From: Lingula anatina
Lineage: Eukaryota > Brachiopoda > Lingulata > Lingulida > Lingulidae
Direction of reading: 5' to 3'
DNA length: 64,000 bases
Assembly: GCF_001039355.2 (NCBI RefSeq)
Contig: NW_019774624.1
Location: 876,312-940,311 of the forward strand
Below the pieces are notes generated by a model. That model made no database searches. It was not told the origin of the DNA and saw only the letters and a list, made by a program, of their open reading frames with translations. Made by a program: the position numbers and the translations under genes. Of this stretch, positions 23,209 to 36,878 are shown one piece after another. The first letter of the stretch is position 1. Every line of letters begins with the position of its first letter.

Positions 23209-25016
23209 CGATGCAGTCACCCGTATGAGAGCATGAAGGCGGGTGATCTTTGTGTGCACTCACCAGATACAACTCTGGAAGGATATCGTGCGTTCTGCAG
23301 AAAATAACAACTTACAATCATACTAGCGGGGAAGCAGTTTTAAAAAAAGTGCTTTATATGTTCTTAAGTTGCAATTTTTCAGTATTTTTGTTGCAGGAGT
23401 AGCTTCCTTCGCTCGCGAAGGCAAATTCTTTAAGAAGGAAAATATTAAGAATGTATTGCATTGAAATGAACAGCGGGCCTGTTGATATTAATGGCAGTTC
23501 AGTCAGAAAGTTAAATGTGAAATAGACATTTGATATAGAAAAAAAATACTGAACAGAATAGCGTGATAGTAAAAGAACTAATCCGGTTTGTTATTTGGGT
23601 AGTAGGCCTATATTGATTAGGCTAGATTTTTTGGACAAGCAGCACACATCACTTAGCACATTCTGATTTCTCAACAACTGCAATATTGTCAATACCACAA
23701 ACACATCGTTCATCACCTATTGAAATCTTAGTCATTCAATCACTTATTGCATTCTTGGTAAATGAAGCATTCGACGTTAAACGTTATTTTCCTTTCAGCA
23801 CAAACGGTGTATTAACTTCAAACTTATTTCCCGTATTAAAAAAATTGATAATTGTTGCGTGGATTAATGGATCTAAGGACGCCAGCTTAACAAATTGAGA
23901 CTTCTTATATTTAACCTGCAGTGAGACATTCAACTTCTTAGTTTTGTATGACCCCTCTCCACACAAACACGCACAATCGCCAGATATAGGCGGACCTATC
24001 ACCTAGCATATGTGTGAATGGGGCAGTGTGGCTTACTAAAATCACTGCAGATGGCGAGACAAAATACGAGAGAACACCGAGGGATGTCTTTCAACTTACC
24101 CCTCCCAGCTGGCATCAACTAAATGTGTAGCATTGATGAATAGGCATTTTACAATTCGGAAACAAGAACACTTTTCCGTGGTCCTATATGATGTAAGCGG
24201 TGGCAATAAAATTCAAAGCTAAACGTTTGCTAGGTCAAAAATATCAATGTGAAAAAAAAACCCACCGTATTTTAAATTTGAAAATTGGACTGTAATTTCC
24301 TGTATGATATTGGTTTTCTGCAGATATGATTATCTGGACTGAAAAGTAAATATATGAGCGCATGCACTGCGCAAGCTAGGTTTCCAGGATAGAATTCAAA
24401 GACCATCGATCGATATTTCTCTTTGTCTCAAGTCGATTACTCTCCTTGATACCCGGAATCATTCCGGGCAGATAGCTTCGAACTGAGATTTATACTTGCA
24501 TAAGATTTGTATTCAAGACGACTTGATGAAATTGCGCAGTGTGCATAAGCCTTTAATGAAATCGGGCCATCTCTCAGAGAAGAGAGAGAACATGTCAGTG
24601 TTGCGGTGACGCACAGGCTACAAGGTGCTGTGTCCAAACCCTTATTGCGACAGTCCAAGTGGCTTTACTTCATCAGGTAAGTGATGACATGTAATCTGTT
24701 ATTTTACTGAATATAAAATATTTAGGAGCACGTTGATCTACGGTTTTGGCTCCTGTAGTATGTTACCAAATTCACACCAAGGGGAATCGTATTGTTGTGT
24801 TTTAAAGGTTGTGGCATGCTGCAATATAAGCATTGTCAGAGTTAAGATTTTCTTATCATATGAGGTGTATGTCCTTTAATAATATAAATTTTAATATTTT
24901 GAAGACAAATGAGTTACATTCATTATGATGAAAAAATCTATACGCGATTCTGCAGTATGGAGGGTTTCATAATAAAACGTAAAAACGAACCGACGAGCAT
25001 GCGAATGGCCTCATTA

Positions 25017-25173
25017 AGAACAGTGGACTAACCAGTCCGAGGGTCAAATATGGCCGACCCACTTGAATACTCCCCCACGGGGTGTCTATTCAGTGTCTAT
25101 TAGCGGATTAGACGGCAAGCTTTTTGTAGTGGGTCGCCATATTTGACCCTCAGACTAGTTAGTTCACTGTTCT
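25017..25173. mobile_element. Short MITE with ~42-bp inverted ends
   Basis: A 157-bp element starting AGAACAGTGGACTAACCAGT and ending in its near-perfect inverse (ACTAGTTAGTTCACTGTTCT). The arms share GAGGGTCAAATATGG and cover over half of the element. No coding potential. Confidence 0.8.
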
Positions 25174-25225
25174 AAATGCGGCCTATATCGGCCTCCCTAG
25201 ATAACAACCTAGTGAAAATCTGTAT

Positions 25226-25404
25226 CTGGTTGCAATTTGCAATTTACTGGTTGCAATCTGCCAAGGTACAGTATCAGTGTTACTGGTTGCAATCTGCCAA
25301 TGTATCAGCGTTATTGGTTGCATTCAGTCTAACTGGTTGCAATCTGCCGTGGTATCAGTCTAACTGGTTGCAATATGGCGAGGTATGAATCTAACTGGTT
25401 GCAG
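25226..25404. repeat. 31-bp tandem repeat, seven degenerate copies
   Basis: Units begin CTGGTTGCA (once ATTGGTTGCA) at 25226, 25247, 25283, about 25314, 25333, 25364 and 25395. The best-preserved spacing is 31 bp, with a body like ATCTGCC-GGTATCAGTCTAA. The array starts about 50 bp after the MITE. Confidence 0.8.
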
Positions 25405-26396
25405 CGAGAGTTATTGAGATATGTTGTTGTTTACATCAATAGTAGGCGTACTTTCGTTTATGTCCTCTCTATATTTGTATGCATCTTTTACTGAAGTGAT
25501 AAAATGAACATGACCTTGACTTGTAAAAATGGCTTTTTGCACCGGTTTTTGTCTGCATAAATCAAAACAGATTTGCTTGTTTTGTTTCACTTAGTACTCT
25601 ACACCCAGTTTGGTGCAACGTTCAAAACAAATCGAAATATTTGAATAGAACACTTATGCCGCTCATACAATAACACGCGTGCATATCCACACAAGCGGAC
25701 GCCCAAGTGCACATAAAATTACGTGCGGTAACTAACATGTGTTATCTCTTTCCAATAACCGACCTTTAATAGCTCCGACCTTATGTTCTGTCCGTCATCT
25801 CGATCATCGGTGCAAAATAATTTCTTCTCAATCAATAAAACCAGGGTCTGGGTGAGTTCGACTTTAATTAGAAACGCTGCAAAACGTTTTGACGTGCTTA
25901 CGAATAAAGGACAGAAATTATCTTTCATATTATTCCCTCGTCGTATAACTGGAAAGAAAATGTGAATGAAGGTTTTGCATCCTGTTCGTGATGTAATGTA
26001 TTTACTTTCTAAGCTCAAGTACTCTTCTCTGCCGTTGAAACGCAACCCTGGAGCTTCAGTAATGATGCTTAATTTCAATAACGATCTGGATGTCTGTCAA
26101 ATCAATTCACCTGAATTGAAATTGAATGTAAGGATGAACAAAGTTGACGTGCAAATTAAACCCTTGCTTATAGTAGTAGATTCAATAACATAAAAGTACA
26201 AATGCAATGTTGTTAATCAAAACGTGTTGATAATAGGAGAGTCAGCTCGAGGCACACACGCTCGCGCCCACAAATAATAAATAAATAAATAAAATAAAAG
26301 GGTCTTATTAGTAATCAACATTACCAGGAAATTTAAATATACCTTTACCTTTCAGCACTTGTTTTTCGTAGCAGCGGCTGGTCGAAGTGTTTGAGT

Positions 26397-28371
26397 ATGG
26401 CAGAAGGGGAGCATATAAATGGCATATGGCTAGTGCGCTATCGTAACCATATTTTACCTACCATGGAAGTATGGCCCGAAGGGTATGGTTGGAAGAAATG
26501 GTTTGACGAAGCCGAAACAAAATTCAAAGCTCGCCCTGATGACCTGTACATCGCTTCTTTTCCGAAATCGGGTGGGTAAATAGAAAACCCCTATTTCACT
26601 TTCTTGTGCATTACATTGAAAAAAAAAGAAAGAAATCGTGAAAGTCTCATACTTTTGAATACATCTGATTTTGTATTTATCCAGAAACATATGATTTTCT
26701 TCTATTTATTCTATTTCTTGCACTGTATAAATTTATTGATAAATAACAGTAAAATAGTAAAAACATAACTCAAAGGTTAAAGATCATATTCAATTTCATA
26801 CATTTTTCATGTTTTCAGGCCACCACTGGTCCTTTGAATTTGTCAACATGCTATACCAGGGAAACGCACACAGTGTTAACAAGTCCAAGCTCAATAATTT
26901 CTTTGAATTAAGAACCATTAAAGAAATTGAAGACATGCCCTCCCCGAGAATCCTTCTAACGCACCTGCCATACGATCTTATGCCACGAGACATATTTGAG
27001 AAGAACTGTAAAATCATATATATCATGCGAAACCCTAAGGACGTGTGCGTCTCTCAGTTTCACCACGTTTCTGGAATAGCGGAATACAAGTATGACGGCG
27101 ATTGGGATCATTTCTTCAAAGTTTTTCTGAAAGGAGAGGGTACGTTGGCTATACTTATAAAATGTTCTTAACTTCTCACCTTGGAGAACTATGCTTCTTA
27201 ATACAAACCGAAATCAATCGTAAAATATATTTCTTGAATTAAAAAAATTCATAAAGCAGTAGTAAAATCAAATAGAAAGATTACAACGAAGCAAAGCATA
27301 CATTATCACTTTATATATAATTGTACTTATGACTATGAAATTTTCAGTGGATTATGGTCCATGGTTTAAGCATGTGAAGGATTGGTGGAAACTGAGACAA
27401 GAATATGACCATATGATGTATGTACACTACGAAGAACTCAAAAAGGTAAAGCATATGTATATATGTAAGAAAAATTGTCCTAGCGGGCCTTCAGAGGTTT
27501 CAGGCGGCGGAGCAAACTCTCTCTCCCTTCCCACAACATGCACACTCCCTTCCTTTAAAATAAAATGTCATACTTTACTCGCCCTTTCCCAAGAGGGAAG
27601 AAAAAGTGAAGAGAGGAGTGCTTTATATTGCTGCAAATGCCCATAAACACTTTAAACAGTGGGAAAATGTTTTCCTTAATAAGAGGTGTCGTTGGGGATG
27701 GGCAACACCCATCAGAGACATCTCCATCTTGATATCCTGGGCCTGCAAGTGACATCGACCCCTTCCCTCTCCTCCCAGTCTGTTATCCTTGACCTGCCAG
27801 GTATTTTGACCCCCCCCCCCCCCAACCCCCATTCCCTCGGTTATCCTGGATCTGCAGTGATATCGTTTGTTAATTTTTAGTTTTGTTTAACTTTTTCATT
27901 AATTCATTTCAGTGTCTACCAGCGCAGATCAAGAGGATAGCAGAATTCATCAATAAAACACACGACGAACAAATGTACCTTAACATCGCTAACGCATGTA
28001 CTTTCGAAGCTATGAAGAAAAATGCTCAATTCAAAGAACTACCGGGAATCTTCAAAACAAAGGAGGGAAGCTTTTTCAGAAAAGGTAATTTTATCACATT
28101 GAATACCATGCCTAAAACACGTTGGAATTAAGAAGCAATACAATAGAATTTTTATTTATTTAGTTATTTATGAACATGTATAAATGGCGATATGTTAACC
28201 CAACCAACATTGTAAAAGCTTGTGCATGAAAATGATACATGATGTTAATTTCACTTTTTAGGTCAAGTTGGCGACTGGAAGAACACTTTCACTGTGGCAC
28301 AGAATGAAGAGTTTGATAAAGCATTTAAAAGAGAAATGGAAGACTGCGACATACAATTTACATTTGACTGA
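26397..28371 (+). CDS. Cytosolic sulfotransferase B (tandem copy)
   Basis: Five exons, 26397-26571, 26819-27139, 27348-27445, 27913-28084 and 28262-28371, encode 291 residues. Exons 2 to 5 have exactly the same lengths (321, 98, 172, 110) and phases as sulfotransferase A, and exon 1 is one codon longer, so the two are a tandem duplication. SFPKSGHHW, LTHLPYD, RNPKDVCVSQFHH and the GDWKNTFTVAQNEEFD block are all kept. The copies differ at many positions, most clearly in exon 4 (IKRIAEFINKTHDEQ here against [15 protein letters not shown]) and at the extreme C-terminus, so the duplication is not recent. The exon 1 donor is GTGGGT; a second GT four bases downstream would break the frame. The substrate is unknown. 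Confidence 0.9.
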
Positions 28372-28939
28372 ACAGTAACAAATAGCAGAAAAGCACAAAT
28401 AGGATGGTTTCATTATGACATTTTTCAACAATAGACACACATCTTACATGTCAAACACGTTATACATATTAGGTATCACTGAGAAATTATATTCTTTCAC
28501 AATATTACCCGCCTAAGTGCATAACACATTTTGTCCAGAAGTCCTTCAATTTTAGCTCATATTTGCATGTAAACATCATCCTCATTTTAATATGAAATTA
28601 ACTATTTGTAACAAAATTAACATGCTTCATCAAGATACACAGCAGGTGTCCCTCAAAACATCCATGTAAACAGCTATGTTATGGATTTGAATGAATTGTT
28701 TTACATAGAAACGACTGTAACTTTTTTTAACTTTTTGTATATGGCACATAATTTACACCATATTTGTATACATGTGCTATTTATATATTGTTTGCAAACA
28801 ATGCACTGCTCATGTTTTAATAACATTTTACATGATAGACCAAAATGCCACTTGTAAGCACATGATTCTACTATCATTTAAATGGATTAGCTAGATGAAT
28901 AGAGTTCAGCACTATGAGGCATAAATATATTATTGCAAA
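28372..28939. other. Intergenic: 3' ends of sulfotransferase B and SHQ1
   Basis: The 568 bp between two convergent stop codons are AT-rich with no open frame of note. No clear AATAAA is visible close to either stop. Confidence 0.5.
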
Positions 28940-30682
28940 TTAAATCTCTTCAATAAGTGGTGTTCTCTTTGGTTCACTTTCCTGAACAACACCAACATAA
29001 ACTTCATCTTCACTACTTGATCCAGCTGGACAGATGCTGGTTAAAACCTCAAGTACAGACTTTGAACTGTGTCCTGTACCAGACACCTCAGATTGGTCTT
29101 GCTTGCTGCAAGGATTGGTTCCAATACTCATTGGAGTACAAACTGCCATATTTTCAGGAAGTTTTACAGAAAGCATGGCTTTTTTAGAGGCATGTGAGTT
29201 AATATTTACAGAGTCTGATTCATCATTGCTTACAACTGCACTGCTGTCACTTTCACTTTCACTTTCATCACTGCCTATCTCAGTGGTATCTGACTCCTCT
29301 AAACTAGAGCTTTCTTGGTCATTCTCAGGACTGGGTAACCTGCCAGATGAACTGGCATTTAAAGACACCTGTGCCAGCCCCTGGGCTAAACCATCACTTT
29401 CCTCCTCCTCCTCTTCTTCTTGGACCATTTTGGCAGCCTGCTCAAGCTCTACCAAATCCAAGTCAACATCACTCTTGTTCACCTTGATTTCCTTTAAAGA
29501 ATGAAATACAGAAGCTATTTGTTTTTCACTTACAGATTGTACCCAAACACAATAGTCAGTGATGTATAGATCATTTAAAATGTAACACAAGTCACTATTA
29601 GCAAAAATTTTGTGAATTTCCAGAAGACATTTTAGTATCCTATTTCTGCCACTCTTGAATATCATCAGTGTGTCCTTTAGGACTTTACGGCTTAGATCCC
29701 AGTTTCTAAACAGTGGAAAACACAAACTTCTTCTAAAACTTGTCAGCACAGTGTTTTGAATACTTTGGTGCACTCCCAACCAAGACAAGGTACTACTGAT
29801 TTTTTTGATGGTCCAGGCTGACTCCACTGTACTTTCTCCTTCTGTTGTTCTATGATTATAAGCAAATGCATAGACGATATCTATTAGGGCCAAAAGAACT
29901 TGCACAAGTTCAGTTTTGTCTAACAAATATTGCTTCCTTGGAAGCTGCATCATTCTCTCTTTTTCTTCTTCACTGAACTCCACAGGGAGCTCTGGTTTAT
30001 ATTTGTACCAGACAGGCTGGTATGATAAAATGGGTGTCAGCTGATCATCATTTTGAAATAAATCAAAAAGATAGTGATCCTCATCAAAATGTGCTTTCTC
30101 TGAAGAAGTCATCAATTTTGATCTTTCATTCACTGTAACAGAATCAGGATCACTCAGATCAATAATACCCAGCATTTCCTCCTGAAGTCTCTTGAACACA
30201 CCATGACGCCTATTTGCAAAGCCATATGTTGGCCCATTTAGGCAAACAGCTTCTTCAACAAAAGGTTTTTGGGGATACTGCCAGTCAAAATCTTCAAACA
30301 TGGTCGCATCATCCAATGTATCATCACCAGAAGCTGATATGTCTTCTCCCAAAACTTCCATGACTGGGAGACTAGCACTGCTTTCTCCCTTTGGTGCAAG
30401 AAGCTTGGTTAACATATCCAGACCCTCAAACCACTGGCCTGGGACTTCTTTTGGAATCCTGATGGTGAAGGAGCCAGATTCAGCCTCATACTGAGCAGTT
30501 TCCCGACCATCCTCTATAACATTGCCAGGTAAGGTGAGACACAGATAATAAGGTTGAGAATAAAATTTAACTTCATTTTCTTCGATGAAAATTTCAGTTT
30601 CTGAGACTTTGGCAAATGGGACTCTCACAATAAGTATGAGAAAAGTTTCATCCTGTGACAGCTCAAAAGCAGGAGTCAGCAT
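28940..30682 (-). CDS. SHQ1: SHQ1, H/ACA ribonucleoprotein assembly factor
   Basis: A single uninterrupted frame of 580 residues. SHQ1 holds dyskerin (NAP57/Cbf5) by mimicking RNA until it is built into H/ACA snoRNPs and telomerase. The N-terminal CS (p23-like) domain is at about residues 1-90: MLTPAFELSQDE, then IRVPFA-type strands and FTIRIPKEVPGQ-FEGLDMLT, all hallmarks of SHQ1. The central SHQ1-specific helical domain is visible in HYLFDLFQND, SFSEEEKE-type and YLLDKTELVQVLLALIDI stretches and in CLLEIHKIFANSDLCYILND. The C-terminal ~150 residues are acidic and serine-rich (EEEEEEESDG, ESESESDSS), likely disordered. The ATG at 30682 starts the family's conserved MLTPAF. A TTTTTAG acceptor at 30692-30697 suggests a 5' UTR intron. 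The coding region has no intron, unlike the many-exon vertebrate gene. Confidence 0.95.
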   Translation of the reverse strand: MLTPAFELSQDETFLILIVRVPFAKVSETEIFIEENEVKFYSQPYYLCLTLPGNVIEDGRETAQYEAESGSFTIRIPKEVPGQWFEGLDMLTKLLAPKGESSASLPVMEVLGEDISASGDDTLDDATMFEDFDWQYPQKPFVEEAVCLNGPTYGFANRRHGVFKRLQEEMLGIIDLSDPDSVTVNERSKLMTSSEKAHFDEDHYLFDLFQNDDQLTPILSYQPVWYKYKPELPVEFSEEEKERMMQLPRKQYLLDKTELVQVLLALIDIVYAFAYNHRTTEGESTVESAWTIKKISSTLSWLGVHQSIQNTVLTSFRRSLCFPLFRNWDLSRKVLKDTLMIFKSGRNRILKCLLEIHKIFANSDLCYILNDLYITDYCVWVQSVSEKQIASVFHSLKEIKVNKSDVDLDLVELEQAAKMVQEEEEEEESDGLAQGLAQVSLNASSSGRLPSPENDQESSSLEESDTTEIGSDESESESDSSAVVSNDESDSVNINSHASKKAMLSVKLPENMAVCTPMSIGTNPCSKQDQSEVSGTGHSSKSVLEVLTSICPAGSSSEDEVYVGVVQESEPKRTPLIEEI

Positions 30683-31530
30683 CTTGACAGACTAAAAATC
30701 AGAAAGATAAATAAAGTCATCGCCATAAGAACAGTTTAATACACTATTTAAGTCTTGTAAATCTTCTAAGTTACAAATTATTCAATCTTAAATGCATCTT
30801 TTGACATTAAATAATATCCTAGCTGTCTCCATAAGGATGGTTTTTAACCAGCTAGTCTACTCTAATATTTGTTGTTGCACATCTCTAAAATCTTCACAAT
30901 CTTGTAAGACTATCATTATTTGTGTAGTATATGGAACATATACATGTACAGTACTACCAACCAAATGCTACATAAACAATGTCGTTGGTTGTAACGTGTT
31001 GGTGTGATTTACACTCCAGGGTTACTTAAATATACCTGTAAGTGACATTAAATAAACCAAACGCCGTGGTGTGTACTCTCAATGGGTTTCTGGCTGTAAT
31101 CGTTATCACTTCTTATGGCAAACATACAAATTGTAAGTTAATGCAGACCAGCGCATTCACCCAGATCAGGGGTAATCCTAGAGAGGGGTAAGAAACGTCC
31201 ATTGTTCTCGTCAGTGAGGCTAACCAAATTCAGGGTATGTACGCACAGACAGAAAACCATGTATTGTGGGAACGTTACTAATGAAGCCACTGGTAGTACT
31301 AGTAGATATCAGTCTGTAGTCTTAAACAAGCACCTCCTTGACGAGTGAACAGTTGTCAAAAACAAAAGACCCAGGTGTGGTAGATCGACTACTGTTCGTG
31401 CGTGCCGCAAAGACCAAGCCTAATAGCCCCTCAAGGTCACAAACTAATATCCGGTGCTGACGGTTAGGCTCGTCATAATCATATAAGTAGCGCGTTTCCA
31501 CCCCCTGCCCAGATTCACTTCCAGAGCGCT

Positions 31531-31781
31531 GCCATCTTTATTTCATCCCGCACTGAAGGCATTTTATGTGAAAATTAAAATATTAATTTGGTTTTAAAAA
31601 TCTATATAGGAATTTTAATAATTGTCTTAAAATACACCTTAAATTTTGACGTGTTTTGTGCAGAAAAACAAAAGAACAATATTTCAAAAACTTTTAAATG
31701 AGGAGAAACAGATACGGGGTTTTCGTGACGTCACTCTATTGGCGGGTTAACTCGGTTTAGTACGGATCTGACAAACACCAA
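31531..31781. promoter_or_regulatory. Divergent SHQ1 / RAD51 promoter region
   Basis: On the minus strand AAGATGGC (31531-31538 plus-strand coordinates) matches a YY1 site of the kind found at transcription starts of nucleolar and ribosomal genes, fitting SHQ1. On the plus strand a perfect CRE, TGACGTCA (31726-31733), is followed by an inverted CCAAT box ATTGG (31738-31742) overlapping an E2F-like TTGGCGGG (31739-31746), fitting a cell-cycle gene such as RAD51. A GTGAGG donor at 31782 could end a RAD51 5' UTR exon, spliced to the CTAG acceptor at 32441-32444 just before the ATG. The motifs are read directly; their function is inferred. Confidence 0.5.
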
Positions 31782-32446
31782 GTGAGGTTGGTTTTTCACA
31801 ATTATTTTTGTTTATTTTACAAACTTAAGCTCAAGGAAATAATCATACCGGTTATTTAACTATTTTCCACCGTTAATGGTTATTATGGTGCTTTAGATAG
31901 CACCACAGGCTTAGGTTGTTTTTTTTTTCAAATTCTGCATGCATCAGCTTGCATGTTGACATTTGTTGTATAACTGCAGTATATCGCAGTATATGGTTGC
32001 AAAATAGGGATGTCTGAATTTGAAACTCACATCATTCTGTCGTCCTTAGTATAAAATACTGACAAAGAAATGGATCGTTTTGGTGGATTACTGCTCTTTT
32101 TATGGAAATGAAAGAGTGTAGATTTTGCGTGAACTGATTAAGTGAGGAATTCCAGATAAAGTAATTGGGTAAGGTGTTCCTCGTGTGTTACCACCCCTGT
32201 GTTTATGGATTGCCAAAATTTTAGTTGTGAAAAACACAATTCAACCACTGGTACACAATTGGTGAATGCCTTTTGAACAAATACAATATAAACATGCAGA
32301 TTCTGGCCTGGTTTGGGTGTCTGAAATTCTCTACAGGGACAGATCGAGGCTGTCTTCCATCTTAGGGTTTATGCATAGACACATATGGCAACTTACCTGT
32401 TAAACAAAATTTAATTAAAACCACTTTTTCACTTTTTACACTAGCA

Positions 32447-35967
<3,521 letters not shown>

Positions 35968-36535
35968 ATGTTACTCCAAAGACATTAAACTTTCTAAGAT
36001 GCCAAGGAATAGCAGTTTGGAAGTCATGCAGTTTTAATCTGTACATTTGAAAAAGAATCACAGGGATGGGTTCTGAATGGGGAAAATGTTAATAACTGCA
36101 AATGGATTGACATTTTCCTTTGGTGTTGTGTTATATATTAGATTGACAGACAAAAGAAACATCTGGCAGAGTTGGAACTAGAACAGATCTTGAAATTCTT
36201 TTTGATATCATTGCAGCAGAATGTTGCTGCTTTTTTCCTGACAGTTTGAATGAGAAAATCTTTCTTTATGGAAGATGAAAATGTGCAATTATTCTATGGA
36301 AGAGTATATCACTTTTTGTTAATATTTAGCCAATAGTATTAAAATATAGAATTGATTTTCCAGGTATATGTAGTGTGAGAATACCATTGAAAGCTTTGGT
36401 CTATTTTAAGGAAACAGTTATGCAAATTTTTATTGAAATATAAAAAATGATTGGTGCAAAAATACAGTGCCCATTGTATATATAACTATCAGTGTTTCAC
36501 AAACCTGTAAATTTTATGTTGCATATAGAGTCTAA

Positions 36536-36541
36536 AATAAA
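36536..36541 (+). terminator. Candidate polyadenylation signal of RAD51
   Basis: AATAAA about 570 bp after the RAD51 stop, followed by a T-rich stretch. Because the next gene converges, the two 3' UTRs may overlap: a minus-strand AATAAA lies at 36429-36434. Confidence 0.5.
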
Positions 36542-36878
36542 CTTTCTTTTTCATTAAGTGACTTGTATATCTGAAAATGACAGTTGTTAAAACACATAAA
36601 GCATCTAAATTTCATTGTAAATTATCTAGGTGGAAGATGGTGTCAAAAAAAATTGTAATTAGAAAGCTTAGAAAAGGCACCATAATTTGACACATTGCTA
36701 TTATCACATCATTTCGGGGATCAGAAGGCCCTCAAACAGTAAACTTTATAAAATCCTTAATTGTTAAGTTAAAAATGAGCCATATATGGAGAGGTAGAGT
36801 ATTTTTATATCCTGATAAGTTCTGTATTGGTATACATTTATAGGCTTCTGTATAGTTCTGGACAACGATGGAAGTTCT

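Larger units (their letters stand above)
23209..26396. other. Gene-free stretch between the two sulfotransferase genes
   Basis: No supportable exon outside the transposon at 25017 and the tandem repeat at 25226. The longest reading frame, 119 codons on the minus strand at 25719-26078, shows no domain, low complexity or splice context. A short (AAAT)n run lies at about 26273-26296. Confidence 0.5.

Noticed and set aside
25719-26078. 119-codon minus-strand frame as a gene
   Set aside because: No recognisable domain, no supporting splice context, and an overlapping frame is open on the other strand.
29034-29504. 156-codon plus-strand frame
   Set aside because: Antisense to the acidic, serine-rich tail of SHQ1; its Ser/Leu richness is the complement of that tail.
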